In this document: positions 8,262 through 17,334 of the stretch, in pieces
Position numbering within the stretch: position 1 is the stretch's first letter
Layout: each line of letters opens with the position of its first letter
Translations under genes and position numbers: made by a program
DNA from: JAWXCB01 sp034440455
GTDB lineage: Bacteria; Bacteroidota; Bacteroidia; Chitinophagales; CAIOSU01
Direction: 5' to 3'
Length of the DNA: 64,000 nucleotides
Assembly (NCBI GenBank): GCA_034440455.1
Contig: JAWXCB010000062.1
Span: 6,053-70,052, forward strand
The notes under the pieces: model-generated
The model's database searches: none
Seen by the model: only the letters and a program-made list of their open reading frames with translations
Told to the model about the DNA's origin: nothing

Positions 8262-9806
8262 ATGAGCCAAACCGCTACACAAGAAGACGTTTTTAAAAGC
8301 ATCATTTCACACTGCAAGGAGTATGGGTTTATTTTCCCCTCCAGCGAAATCTATGACGGGCTGAGTGCCGTGTATGATTACGGTCCGTATGGGTATGAGC
8401 TGAAAAAGAACATTCAGGAGTTTTGGTGGAAGAGCATGGTGCAACTGCATGAGAATATCGTGGGCATTGATGCCGCTATTTTCATGCACCCGAAAACGTG
8501 GAAGGCTTCGGGGCACGTGGATGCGTTTAACGACCCGCTGATTGATAACAAAGATTCAAAGAAGCGCTACCGTGCCGATGTGCTGATTGAAAACGCGATG
8601 GATAAGATGCAGGCGAAGATTGACAAGGAAGTGGAGAAGGCGGAGAAGAAATTCGGTGATGCGTTTGATAAGGAGAAGTTTCTTGAAACGAATCCTAACG
8701 TGCTGCGCAACAAGCAGAAGATTGATGAAACGCAGGCGCGTTTTAAAAAGGCATTGGAGGAAAGTGATTTGGAGGCGCTGAAGCAAATCATTATTGATTT
8801 GGAAGTAGCGTGTGAAGTGAGCGGCTCGCGCAACTGGACGGATGTGCGGCAGTTCAATTTGATGTTTGCGACAGAAGTTGGCGCTGTTGCGGAAGGCTCT
8901 ACCACAATTTATCTGCGCCCGGAAACTGCGCAGGGCATCTTTGTGAACTTCCTCAACGTGCTGAATACTTCGCGCCAGAGAATTCCCTTTGGGATTGCGC
9001 AAGTAGGAAAAGCATTCAGAAATGAAATTGTGGCGCGTCAGTTTATTTTCCGCACACGCGAGTTTGAGCAGATGGAGATGCAATATTTTGTAAAACCGGG
9101 CGAGGAAATGCAGTGGTATAACCACTGGAAACAAATGCGCATGAAGTGGCATCGCTCTCTTGGTTTTCCGGAAGAGAAGTTGCGCTTCCTTGACCATTTG
9201 AAAACTGCGCACTACGCAAACGCGGCAGTGGATATTCAATTTGAATTTCCATTTGGGTTTAAAGAATTGGAAGGTATTCACTCACGCACTGATTTCGATT
9301 TAAAGAATCATCAAGAGTTGTCGGGCAAGAAGTTGCAATACTTTGATGCGGAAGAAAACAAAAGCTACATCCCTTATGTGGTGGAAACATCAGTCGGATT
9401 GAACCGCACGCTGCTTGCTGTGATTTCAAACGGTTACAAGGAAGAAACTTTAGAAGACGGCTCAACGCGCGTGGTGATGAAAATTGTTCCGTTCCTTGCG
9501 CCAATTAAAGTGGCAGTGTTTCCGCTGATTAAAAAAGACGGCTTGCCGGAGAAAGCGCGCGAAATCATGGACAAGCTGAAGTTTGATTTCCAGTGTTTTT
9601 ACGAAGAGAAAGACACGATTGGAAAACGCTACCGCAGACAAGATGCTATCGGCACTCCTTATTGCATCACGATTGACCACCAGACATTAGAAGATAACCA
9701 AGTGACCATCCGCGAGCGCGACACGATGAAGCAAGAGCGGGTTGATATTTCACGCGTGAATGAAATAGTAGCGCAGAAAGTGGATTGGAAGAAGGCAATC
9801 CTTTAA
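8262..9806 (+). CDS. glyS: Glycine--tRNA ligase, dimeric alpha2 type
   Basis: The 514-residue class II aminoacyl-tRNA synthetase matches the single-chain (archaeal/eukaryotic-like, also Bacteroidota) GlyRS, not the alpha/beta tetrameric form. The glycine-specific N-terminus (SEIYDGLSAVYDYGPYG), motif 2 region (VGKAFRNEI and FEQMEMQYFV) and motif 3 (ETSVGLNRTLLAVI) are all visible, followed by the C-terminal anticodon-binding domain. It attaches glycine to tRNA-Gly in the cytoplasm. It stands alone between the toxin-antitoxin-like pair and the glycan cluster. Confidence 0.96.
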   Translation: MSQTATQEDVFKSIISHCKEYGFIFPSSEIYDGLSAVYDYGPYGYELKKNIQEFWWKSMVQLHENIVGIDAAIFMHPKTWKASGHVDAFNDPLIDNKDSKKRYRADVLIENAMDKMQAKIDKEVEKAEKKFGDAFDKEKFLETNPNVLRNKQKIDETQARFKKALEESDLEALKQIIIDLEVACEVSGSRNWTDVRQFNLMFATEVGAVAEGSTTIYLRPETAQGIFVNFLNVLNTSRQRIPFGIAQVGKAFRNEIVARQFIFRTREFEQMEMQYFVKPGEEMQWYNHWKQMRMKWHRSLGFPEEKLRFLDHLKTAHYANAAVDIQFEFPFGFKELEGIHSRTDFDLKNHQELSGKKLQYFDAEENKSYIPYVVETSVGLNRTLLAVISNGYKEETLEDGSTRVVMKIVPFLAPIKVAVFPLIKKDGLPEKAREIMDKLKFDFQCFYEEKDTIGKRYRRQDAIGTPYCITIDHQTLEDNQVTIRERDTMKQERVDISRVNEIVAQKVDWKKAIL

Positions 9807-9867
9807 AACTTCATAAGTGGGACTTGCGCCAAGAAATTTATTCTCTTGAAGAAAGGGCAAAAAAGCA

Positions 9868-10872
9868 ATGAATTATATGCTTAACTCCGGAAGCGAGCAG
9901 CCCTTTAGCATGATGCCGGTAATTTCCATTGTAATGCCTGCTTACAACGCAGAAAAATTCATAGTTCAGGCTATTGAATCTATTCTGCGTCAAACATATT
10001 CCAATCTTGAATTGCTAATTGCAGATGATGGCTCTAAAGATGGCACACGAAAGATTATAGATGCTATCAATGACCCGAGAGTGAAGCGTTTTCATAACGC
10101 CCAAAATATGGGTTATCTGAAAACCTGCAACAAGCTGCTTGATTTATGTACAGGAAGTTTCATTGCTTTTCAGGATGCGGATGATTACTCTGATTTGACC
10201 CGTTTGGAAATGCAGATGAACGAGTTTATAAAGGATGCTGATTTAGCAGTTTGCGGAACAAATCTCACCGCAGTGCGCGAGAATGGCGAACCCATGTTTT
10301 GCTCAAACCATTTTTGCGACCATGCCACGATAAGAGATGAAATGCTGAACGGAGTTTATTCCATGATTCCCAATTCGTTTCTTTTTAAAAGAGAAATCCT
10401 TGACACGGTTGGAAAGTATCATGAATACTGGGACAGGATAGGCGCGGAGGATTTCTATTGGACATGGCTCATCATGGAAAAGCATAAGCTGATGAATATT
10501 CCCCAGCCTCTTTATTACTATCGTTTTAATCCGAACAGCATCTGCGCGGATTGGAGCGACAACCGGAGAAAAAAACATAACGCTAACCTCCTACACTATC
10601 TTTTCAAAACAAGGCTTGAGACAGGCTCTGACCCGATTGAAAAGAAAGACTGGGCGACATTGGATAAATTCATCGCGAAACTTGATGAGCCTTATACCAA
10701 AGAGCCTTCTTTATATTTTAATGAAATGGCAAAAAGGGATTTCTATTCCGGAAACAAAAAAAGAGCGCTGAAACTCATTTGGAGAGCAGTGAAAAGCGAG
10801 CCGCTCAAATCCGGAAATTACCGCGACTTATTTTACTACTTCAGGAATGTTCCTCCTGAATCCACCTACTGA
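9868..10872 (+). CDS. GT2 family glycosyltransferase
   Basis: This 334-residue GT-A enzyme has the family 2 N-terminal nucleotide-sugar fold: ISIVMPAYNAEKF, then LLIADDGSKDGT, and the metal-binding acidic motif FQDADDYSD. A later GAEDFYWTWLIM segment carries the usual catalytic-base ED. The true start may be the second or third methionine (MMPVIS). It is the first gene of the surface-glycan cluster and should add one sugar to a growing lipid-linked glycan. Donor and acceptor cannot be read from sequence. Confidence 0.88.
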   Translation: MNYMLNSGSEQPFSMMPVISIVMPAYNAEKFIVQAIESILRQTYSNLELLIADDGSKDGTRKIIDAINDPRVKRFHNAQNMGYLKTCNKLLDLCTGSFIAFQDADDYSDLTRLEMQMNEFIKDADLAVCGTNLTAVRENGEPMFCSNHFCDHATIRDEMLNGVYSMIPNSFLFKREILDTVGKYHEYWDRIGAEDFYWTWLIMEKHKLMNIPQPLYYYRFNPNSICADWSDNRRKKHNANLLHYLFKTRLETGSDPIEKKDWATLDKFIAKLDEPYTKEPSLYFNEMAKRDFYSGNKKRALKLIWRAVKSEPLKSGNYRDLFYYFRNVPPESTY

Positions 10873-10950
10873 CATAAACCCTAATTTCGTTGAAATACAC
10901 GCAGATGTATTTTGCATGTGAATTTTCAGAATGACAAAGTCGCTGAACGG

Positions 10951-11841
10951 ATGATTATCTCTTTTATTAATGGCGGATTAGGAAACCAGATGTTTCAATA
11001 CGCATTCGGCAGGAAGTTGTCGTTGAAGCGCCAAACGGTTTTTAAGTTGGACATTTTGTGGTTTCACCCCGATTTAGATGGCACCGCTTTTCGAAACTAT
11101 GAGTTGCGACATTTTACAATACCCATTGCCTCTGCAACTGCATTGGAAATAGAAAAAGTAAAAGAGCCTTTTTCAAATTTTGCGTTCAAGCATATTTTCA
11201 GCCGCTTTAACGCAAGGCTGCCTTATTATAAACGCAGGTTAGTTGAGGAAAAACATTTTCATTTTGACCCGAATATGCTTAACGCTTCCGGCAACGCTTA
11301 TCTCAGGGGCTATTGGCAAAGTGAAAAATATTTTGCAGACATTCGGGAAACGCTTTTGAAAGATTTTACTTTCAAGAATGGGTTGAAGGAAAAAAATCTG
11401 GAGATGTCCCAATTAATTAATCAGTCAGAATCCGTTTCGCTGCACATTCGCAGGGCGGATTATGTGCGGGACAAAGAAGTGAATCGCATCCTCGGGATTT
11501 GCCCGCCTGAATATTATGAGCGCGCAATTCAGCACATAGCAGGAAACACTAAGAATCCGGTGTTTTTTGTTTTTTCAGATGATATTGAATGGTGCAGAAA
11601 AAATTTAAAGCTGCAACAGGAAACGCACTTCGTTGACTATAACACAGGCGATGCAAGCTATCGTGATATGCAATTAATGAGTTTATGCAGGCATAATATC
11701 ATTGCAAACAGCAGCTTTAGCTGGTGGGGTGCGTGGTTAAATAATAACCCTGAAAAAATTGTTATTGCTCCAGCGCGATGGTTTAATGATTCCACAAAAA
11801 ACGATACAGACCTCAGTCCCGAAAAATGGCTGAGAATGTAA
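10951..11841 (+). CDS. GT11 family alpha-1,2-fucosyltransferase
   Basis: With the ATG at 10951 the 296-residue protein starts MIISFINGGLGNQMFQYAFG, the standard GT11 N-terminus. It carries the GDP-fucose-binding motif HIRRADYVRD and the C-terminal SSFSWWGAWL motif. The upstream in-frame TTG at 10912 adds only non-homologous residues, so the ATG is preferred. It should transfer L-fucose from GDP-fucose onto a sugar of the surface polysaccharide. It lies between two GT2 genes. Confidence 0.9.
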   Translation: MIISFINGGLGNQMFQYAFGRKLSLKRQTVFKLDILWFHPDLDGTAFRNYELRHFTIPIASATALEIEKVKEPFSNFAFKHIFSRFNARLPYYKRRLVEEKHFHFDPNMLNASGNAYLRGYWQSEKYFADIRETLLKDFTFKNGLKEKNLEMSQLINQSESVSLHIRRADYVRDKEVNRILGICPPEYYERAIQHIAGNTKNPVFFVFSDDIEWCRKNLKLQQETHFVDYNTGDASYRDMQLMSLCRHNIIANSSFSWWGAWLNNNPEKIVIAPARWFNDSTKNDTDLSPEKWLRM

Positions 11842-11854
11842 GACGTTAGTCCCG

Positions 11855-12865
11855 ATGAACAACCCAATCGTTACCGTTTTATTACCCGTTTATAATGCAG
11901 AGCGTTATATCGCTCTTGCCGTTGAGAGTATTCTCAAACAAAGTTTTCGTGATTTCGAGCTGCTGATTATCAATGATGGCTCAACGGATAATTCACTTGA
12001 AATTATCCGTTCATTTAAGGACGAACGCATTAGGCTTGTGACAAATGAAAGCAATCAGAAACTCATCGCCACGCTCAACAAGGGGATTCAACTTGCAAGA
12101 GGCAAGTATATTGCGCGCATGGATGCGGATGACATTAGTTTGCCTGAAAGGCTGCAAAAGCAAGTGGACTTCATGGAATCGCATCCTGAAGTTGGCGTGT
12201 GTGGCGCATGGTTTGAACCTTTGGAACTGCCGGGAAAAGCTGTGAAATATCCTGAAAGGGATGAGAACATCCGAATTATGATGCTCTATCAAACTCCTTT
12301 CTGTCATCCCGTGGTGATGCTGCGCAAAGAAGTTTTGGCGCAACAGAATATTTTCTTTTCCCCCGATTTCATTCATGGTGAAGATTATGAAATGTGGGTG
12401 CGCTTATCTTCAGTAACGCAGTTTGCAAACATTCCCGAAGTGTTGCTTCGTTACAGGTCGCATGAAAGCAGCGTGTCCGCGTCTTATCCCTCCATTCAAA
12501 AAACGAAAACTTATGCTGTCGTTCGGATGGTATTTGAGAAAACCGGCTTGAATGTCAGTGATAGCGAGATTGAGCTTTTCAGGGATATTGTTCACGCTAA
12601 GTTTAAAGTGGATAAAGATTTTATTCAGCAGGGGGAAACTCTTTTGTTAAAGTTGCTTGAAGCAAATAAACGCACCCACTATCAGCCGGTTGCCGAGTTG
12701 CAACAATTTGTGTCTGAAAAATGGTTTCACTTATGTTACAACACGACTTCCTTAGGCGCATGGATGTACGCGCTATATTTCAACTCAGCGTTATCGAAGT
12801 ATCAAAAAATGAATTTGGGCATTCGTCTTAAATTCATCATAAAGACAATGCTGCGAATAAAATGA
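11855..12865 (+). CDS. GT2 family glycosyltransferase
   Basis: The 336-residue protein shows TVLLPVYNAERYI, LLIINDGSTDNS and the metal motif ARMDADDISLPERL, all standard for family 2, then FIHGEDYEMWVRL with the likely catalytic base. It begins 13 bp after the fucosyltransferase gene and is probably co-transcribed. Its specificity cannot be judged from sequence. The gene ends 18 bp before a convergent methyltransferase gene. Confidence 0.88.
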   Translation: MNNPIVTVLLPVYNAERYIALAVESILKQSFRDFELLIINDGSTDNSLEIIRSFKDERIRLVTNESNQKLIATLNKGIQLARGKYIARMDADDISLPERLQKQVDFMESHPEVGVCGAWFEPLELPGKAVKYPERDENIRIMMLYQTPFCHPVVMLRKEVLAQQNIFFSPDFIHGEDYEMWVRLSSVTQFANIPEVLLRYRSHESSVSASYPSIQKTKTYAVVRMVFEKTGLNVSDSEIELFRDIVHAKFKVDKDFIQQGETLLLKLLEANKRTHYQPVAELQQFVSEKWFHLCYNTTSLGAWMYALYFNSALSKYQKMNLGIRLKFIIKTMLRIK

Positions 12866-12883
12866 ATTTGAAATCGGGAGCAG

Positions 12884-13615
12884 TTATCTTTTTTCGCAAA
12901 TCAGAAATATTTCATCCCCGCGAAGAAACTGGCGTGAACTGCTAAATCCCATTCTTTTTTTCAGAGAATCAAGTAGTTTAATAATTTGGGTGTAGCGGTG
13001 GTCGTTTCGCTGAGGCCAAACGCAAAGCGTGGATAGCTGAGTGATTGTAAAACCTCCTTCAGCCAAAAAGTTTGACAGCTCTTTCGGCTGAAATTCTCTG
13101 AAATGATTCCTCCACATCCACCCGGGTTCGTGATTGAATAAAAGATTCAGGTTGTTATAGCTGCCCGCATTTGGCGTGGTGACAAACATTTTTCCTCCCG
13201 GCTTCAACACGCGATGACACTCCCGTATAAATTGCTTCAATCCCGAAAAATCAACTTCGGTGAGAATAGATTCTTTTTGGTCTTTGATGTGTTCAATCAC
13301 TTCCATGTTTAAAATCAGGTCGTATTGATTCGAGTCTTTGCTGATGAAATATCTTAAATCTTCATTTACATAATCAATTGAAATGCCCGAAAAGAAGTGT
13401 TCAACTAAATAGGTGAAAGGTCCCGGTTCTCCCAATTCGAGCGCTTTTGTAACCCAAGGAAGCAGCGGCTCAATATACTTCAGGCTTTCAGCATAGCGCT
13501 TTGCATGAAACTGAATGTAGTATTCCTGATCATAAGACGCGTTGTGTTCGCCCGCTTTTTTCTCTCTGCGATTATATTCTGCTAAGATTTCTGAAACTCT
13601 TTTTTCTGTAATCAT
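12884..13615 (-). CDS. Class I SAM-dependent methyltransferase
   Basis: This 243-residue protein has the class I methyltransferase order: a degenerate motif I (ALELGEPGPFTYLV), DLILNMEVIEHIKD, and the post-motif CHRVLKPGGKMFVTTPN. It is the only minus-strand gene within the first half of the glycan cluster. It could methylate a sugar or a lipid carrier, but the substrate is unknown. The 176 bp to the next gene hold an imperfect hairpin (GTTATTC / GAATAAC) and no gene. Confidence 0.85.
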   Translation of the reverse strand: MITEKRVSEILAEYNRREKKAGEHNASYDQEYYIQFHAKRYAESLKYIEPLLPWVTKALELGEPGPFTYLVEHFFSGISIDYVNEDLRYFISKDSNQYDLILNMEVIEHIKDQKESILTEVDFSGLKQFIRECHRVLKPGGKMFVTTPNAGSYNNLNLLFNHEPGWMWRNHFREFQPKELSNFLAEGGFTITQLSTLCVWPQRNDHRYTQIIKLLDSLKKRMGFSSSRQFLRGDEIFLICEKR

Positions 13616-13791
13616 TCCGACTTTATTAATACGGGAGGAGAGTAAAAATACTGTAATCCTGTTATTCGGGGTTCAGGCATATTCATGCGCTCTTCGCAGC
13701 GCTTAGGATGGCGGAATAACATATTATACAAGCAGTTATTCATTAGAGAACTACCAAGGTTTTAATTAAATTCACGCCCCAATATTATTCT

Positions 13792-14853
13792 ATGAAGCTA
13801 TTGATTACGGGAGGATGCGGTTTTGTCGGTTCCAGTTTAGCTCTTCAGTTCAAAGCAAATTATCCTGCCGCTGAAGTTATTGCGTTTGACAACTTGAAGC
13901 GCAGAGGGAGTGAATTGAATGTAAACAGATTAAAACTGAACGGAATAAAGTTCATCCACGGTGATATCAGGAACAAAGAAGATTTTGATGCGATAGGGGA
14001 AATTACTTGCCTGATTGAGGCTTCCGCTGAACCATCGGTTTTAGCGGGCGTCAATTCTTCTCCGGATTATCTGATTAACACAAACTTAGCGGGAACAATA
14101 AACTGTCTGAATTATGCCCGGAAGTTTAACGCCACTTTTGTTTTTCTTTCTACAAGCAGGGTATATCCGATTAAAACAATTGAACGGCTGAATTATGCTG
14201 AAACAGCAACCCGATTTATTTTAGAAAGTAAACAAACTGTTCCCGGAACTTCAGAACGCGGATTTTCAGAAGATTTTCCTTTAGCAGGCACAAGGTCGCT
14301 GTATGGCGCAACAAAATTGGCTTCGGAGCTTATCATTCAGGAATACAACGAACTCTACAACATTAAAGCAGTCATTATCAGATGTGGAGTAATTTCAGGA
14401 CCGTGGCAGATGGGCAAAGTTGACCAGGGGGTTGTTGTATTGTGGGCGGCAAATCATTATTGGAAGGGCAAGTTGAGCTACATCGGCTATGGTGGGGAAG
14501 GAAAGCAGGTGCGTGATGTGTTGCATGTTGCAGATTTGTATGATTTGGTTGATTTGCAATTGAAAGACATAGACAAAGTGAATGGCGAAATTTTTAATGT
14601 CGGAGGAGGAATGGATTGCAGCGCCTCTTTAATGGAGTTGACTGCGCTATGTGAAGAGCGTAGCGGAAACAAGCTGAATATTGAAAAAATTTCTCAGAAT
14701 CGTCCTTATGATCTAAGGCTGTATTTGACAGACAACTCAAAAGTTGAACGCATTACAGGTTGGAAACCAAAACGAAACCTCAAAACAATTGTTCAGGAAA
14801 TTTTTGATTGGATTGAGCAGAATAATAAAGAACTAATACACATACTTCAATGA
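13792..14853 (+). CDS. CDP-paratose 2-epimerase-like SDR enzyme
   Basis: This 353-residue extended SDR has the NAD-binding motif GGCGFVGS at residues 7-14, an FDNLKRRGSELN segment very like tyvelose epimerases, HGDIRN, and the catalytic pair YGATK. Family members interconvert CDP-paratose and CDP-tyvelose. Whether the local substrate is CDP-linked is not shown, since no CDP-sugar synthase lies in the window. Its stop overlaps the next SDR start by 4 bp (ATGA), so the two are translationally coupled. Confidence 0.85.
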   Translation: MKLLITGGCGFVGSSLALQFKANYPAAEVIAFDNLKRRGSELNVNRLKLNGIKFIHGDIRNKEDFDAIGEITCLIEASAEPSVLAGVNSSPDYLINTNLAGTINCLNYARKFNATFVFLSTSRVYPIKTIERLNYAETATRFILESKQTVPGTSERGFSEDFPLAGTRSLYGATKLASELIIQEYNELYNIKAVIIRCGVISGPWQMGKVDQGVVVLWAANHYWKGKLSYIGYGGEGKQVRDVLHVADLYDLVDLQLKDIDKVNGEIFNVGGGMDCSASLMELTALCEERSGNKLNIEKISQNRPYDLRLYLTDNSKVERITGWKPKRNLKTIVQEIFDWIEQNNKELIHILQ

Positions 14854-15911
14854 ATGTAGCATTAATTACTGGCTCCAGCGGATTAATCGGAGGGGAAGCA
14901 GTTGAGTTTTTTTCGTCAAAATTTGACACTGTCATTGGCATTGACAATGACATGCGCGCTTACTTTTTTGGCGCGGAAGCTTCCACGCAATGGAACCTGA
15001 AACGTATCGAGGAAAAGATTTCTAACCTGAAGAATTACGCGGTGGATATTCGTGAGTACGCTCAATTAGAAAAAATTTTTCACGAATACGGAAGTGATAT
15101 TAAGTTGATCGTTCACACTGCCGCGCAGCCGAGTCACGATTGGGCGGCTAAAGAGCCGCTCACCGATTTTGGCGTGAATGCAACAGGAACATTAAATCTC
15201 CTCGAATTAACCCGCCTTCATTGTGCTGATGCCGTTTTTATATTCACGTCAACAAATAAAGTATATGGAGATAACCCCAATTTTCTTCCACTTGTCGAAA
15301 TGGAAAAACGTTGGGAAATAGATACGACTCATCCCTACTATAAAAATGGAATTGATGAACAGATGAGCATTGACCAGACGAAGCACTCCGTATTTGGCGC
15401 ATCAAAAGCTGCCGCAGATATTATGACGCAGGAATACGGAAGATATTTCGGAATGAAAACCGGGACTTTCCGCGGAGGATGCCTTACTGGTCCGAATCAT
15501 TCAGGTGCGCAGTTGCATGGGTTTCTTGCTTATCTCATGAAGTGTACTATTACAAAGACGCCTTACACGATTTTTGGCTATCAGGGAAAGCAAGTGCGGG
15601 ATAATATCCATAGCCATGATTTAGTAAATATGTTTTGGCATTATTACCAAAATCCGCGACCGGGTGAAGTCTATAACGCGGGAGGAGGAAGATTTGCAAA
15701 TTGCTCTATGCTCGAGGCGATAGAACTTTGTGAAAAAATAACAGGAAACAAGTTAAAGTACAGCTATAACGAAACCAATAGGATTGGCGACCATATCTGG
15801 TATGTAAGCGATTTAAGCAAATTTAAAGAGCACTATCCTGATTGGAAGTTAGAGTATGGATTAGAGGCTACCTTAACTCAAATGTATCGGAGTATGCATC
15901 AACGGTTATAA
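14850..15911 (+). CDS. SDR epimerase/dehydratase, RfbE-like, with Phe in place of the catalytic Tyr
   Basis: The 353-residue protein has GSSGLIGG at the N-terminus, FTSTNKVYGDN, and the segment HSVFGASKAAAD where the usual YxxxK motif is FxxxK. A long conserved-looking block RGGCLTGPNHSGAQLHGFL follows. The protein is otherwise intact, and I recall similar FGASK sequences in other bacterial CDP-paratose-2-epimerase-like proteins, so the substitution is probably a subfamily trait. It overlaps the preceding SDR by 4 bp and probably acts with it on the same nucleotide sugar. Confidence 0.82.
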   Translation: MNVALITGSSGLIGGEAVEFFSSKFDTVIGIDNDMRAYFFGAEASTQWNLKRIEEKISNLKNYAVDIREYAQLEKIFHEYGSDIKLIVHTAAQPSHDWAAKEPLTDFGVNATGTLNLLELTRLHCADAVFIFTSTNKVYGDNPNFLPLVEMEKRWEIDTTHPYYKNGIDEQMSIDQTKHSVFGASKAAADIMTQEYGRYFGMKTGTFRGGCLTGPNHSGAQLHGFLAYLMKCTITKTPYTIFGYQGKQVRDNIHSHDLVNMFWHYYQNPRPGEVYNAGGGRFANCSMLEAIELCEKITGNKLKYSYNETNRIGDHIWYVSDLSKFKEHYPDWKLEYGLEATLTQMYRSMHQRL

Positions 15912-15926
15912 TCACTTCAGCTATTT

Positions 15927-16577
15927 ATGAATTACCAAAGAATATACGAATACCGTTTTAAGGGGATTGACCGGAACAAAAAACTCTCCGCGTGGAAGAT
16001 TATTGCTGAGTTTATTTATAAAAAGTTAGGAAGCCCGGCAATTATTCTTGACCCGGCAGCAGGCGATTGCGAGTTTATAAATCTGGTTCCGGGACAAGAA
16101 AAGTGGGCGGTTGATTTAAGCGAGAATACGAAGAAGTTGGCGAATGCCGATGTCAAAGTTCTCATTGGCAATAATCTTTCTGTAAATCTTCCGCAGGATT
16201 ATTTCGATGCTGTGTTTATTTCAAATTTTCTTGAACACCTCTACACGCAGGAAGATGTTGCCGCTTTTCTTCAAAAAATGTTTGGAGCGATAAAAAAAGG
16301 AGGGAAGATTTGCGTGATGGGACCCAACTTTAAGTACTGCTATAAAGAGTATTTCGATTTTGCTGACCACACTTTAATCTTTTCCGAGCTTTCGATTGCG
16401 GAGCATCTGTATGGCGCAGGTTTTAATATTCAAAAGTCGTATCCTAAATTTTTGCCGATTTCTTTTCGCGGCAAAATCCCCTCTGCTGATTTCCTTGTGA
16501 AATTATATCTCAGCATTCCGTTTGCATGGAATTTTATGGGTAAGCAATTTTTAGTAATTGCAGAAAAACCAAAATGA
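15927..16577 (+). CDS. Class I SAM-dependent methyltransferase in the glycan cluster
   Basis: The 216-residue protein has AIILDPAAGDCEFINL as motif I, WAVDLSE as motif II, DAVFISNFLEHL and a IKKGGKICVMGPN post-motif. It follows the second SDR by 15 bp and precedes a GT2 gene by 7 bp, so it is part of the same transcript. A sugar O-methylation or related role is inferred from context only. Confidence 0.85.
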   Translation: MNYQRIYEYRFKGIDRNKKLSAWKIIAEFIYKKLGSPAIILDPAAGDCEFINLVPGQEKWAVDLSENTKKLANADVKVLIGNNLSVNLPQDYFDAVFISNFLEHLYTQEDVAAFLQKMFGAIKKGGKICVMGPNFKYCYKEYFDFADHTLIFSELSIAEHLYGAGFNIQKSYPKFLPISFRGKIPSADFLVKLYLSIPFAWNFMGKQFLVIAEKPK

Positions 16578-16584
16578 CATCTCA

Positions 16585-17322
16585 GTGAAACTTAGCGTAG
16601 TAATTCCTGCATATAACGAAGCTGAATCAATCACTGAAACAGTAACAGGCATTCGTGATAAGTTAAATCAGGACGGAATCAGCCATGAGATTATCGTAAT
16701 CAACGACAATTCAAAGGATAATACGCTTGAAGTTTTAGAGCATCTTCAAAAGCAAATAAAAAGTCTTATTGTTTACACAAATGAAGGACCAAACGGCTAT
16801 GGCTATGCAGTGCGATACGGACTTGAGAGATTCACAGGCGATTGCGTTGCGATTATGATGGCAGATGCCTCAGAAATACCCGAGGACCTTGTTAACTTCT
16901 ACAAGGTGATGTTAAAGAAAAATTGTGATTGTGTTTTTGGTCACCGGTTTATTAAAGGAGGCAGCGTTTATGACTATCCTTACATGAAGCTATTTATGAA
17001 TAGGATTTTTAATCATTTGGTTAGTATTTCCTTCAGAATCCGATATACTGATTTGACGAACGCATTCAAACTCTATAAGCGGGAAACGATTGAAGGCGTG
17101 AAGCCTTTTTTATCGCCACAGTTCAATTTAACATTAGAGTTGCCTTTAAAAGCTATTGTTAGGGGATATAGCTATTCCATCGTTCCAAACTCGTGGCGAA
17201 ACAGAAAATTCGGAGTCGCTAAGTTGAAAATCAGAGAGATGGGAAGCAGGTATTTTTTTATTTACCTCTACTGTTTAATTGAAAAGCATTTCTCTAAAGG
17301 AGATTATAGAAAAGATATCTAA
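16585..17322 (+). CDS. GT2 family glycosyltransferase, DPM1/polyprenyl-phosphate type
   Basis: A GTG at 16585 gives MKLSVVIPAYNEAESI, the expected N-terminus. A longer frame from TTG at 16558 would overlap the methyltransferase and adds unrelated residues. The 245-residue protein carries VINDNSKDNT and a metal-binding MMADASE that is less acidic than the common DAD. The layout is like polyprenyl-phosphate sugar transferases without C-terminal membrane helices. It is followed after 12 bp by a polytopic membrane protein, a possible partner that could use the lipid-linked sugar. Confidence 0.8.
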   Translation: MKLSVVIPAYNEAESITETVTGIRDKLNQDGISHEIIVINDNSKDNTLEVLEHLQKQIKSLIVYTNEGPNGYGYAVRYGLERFTGDCVAIMMADASEIPEDLVNFYKVMLKKNCDCVFGHRFIKGGSVYDYPYMKLFMNRIFNHLVSISFRIRYTDLTNAFKLYKRETIEGVKPFLSPQFNLTLELPLKAIVRGYSYSIVPNSWRNRKFGVAKLKIREMGSRYFFIYLYCLIEKHFSKGDYRKDI

Positions 17323-17334
17323 ATAGCTCTATCC

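Noticed and set aside
13640..13730. Imperfect hairpin between the methyltransferase and the first SDR gene
   Set aside because: Arms GTTATTC / GAATAAC enclose a GC-rich inner hairpin, but there is no T-run and no second copy, so it is only an observation.
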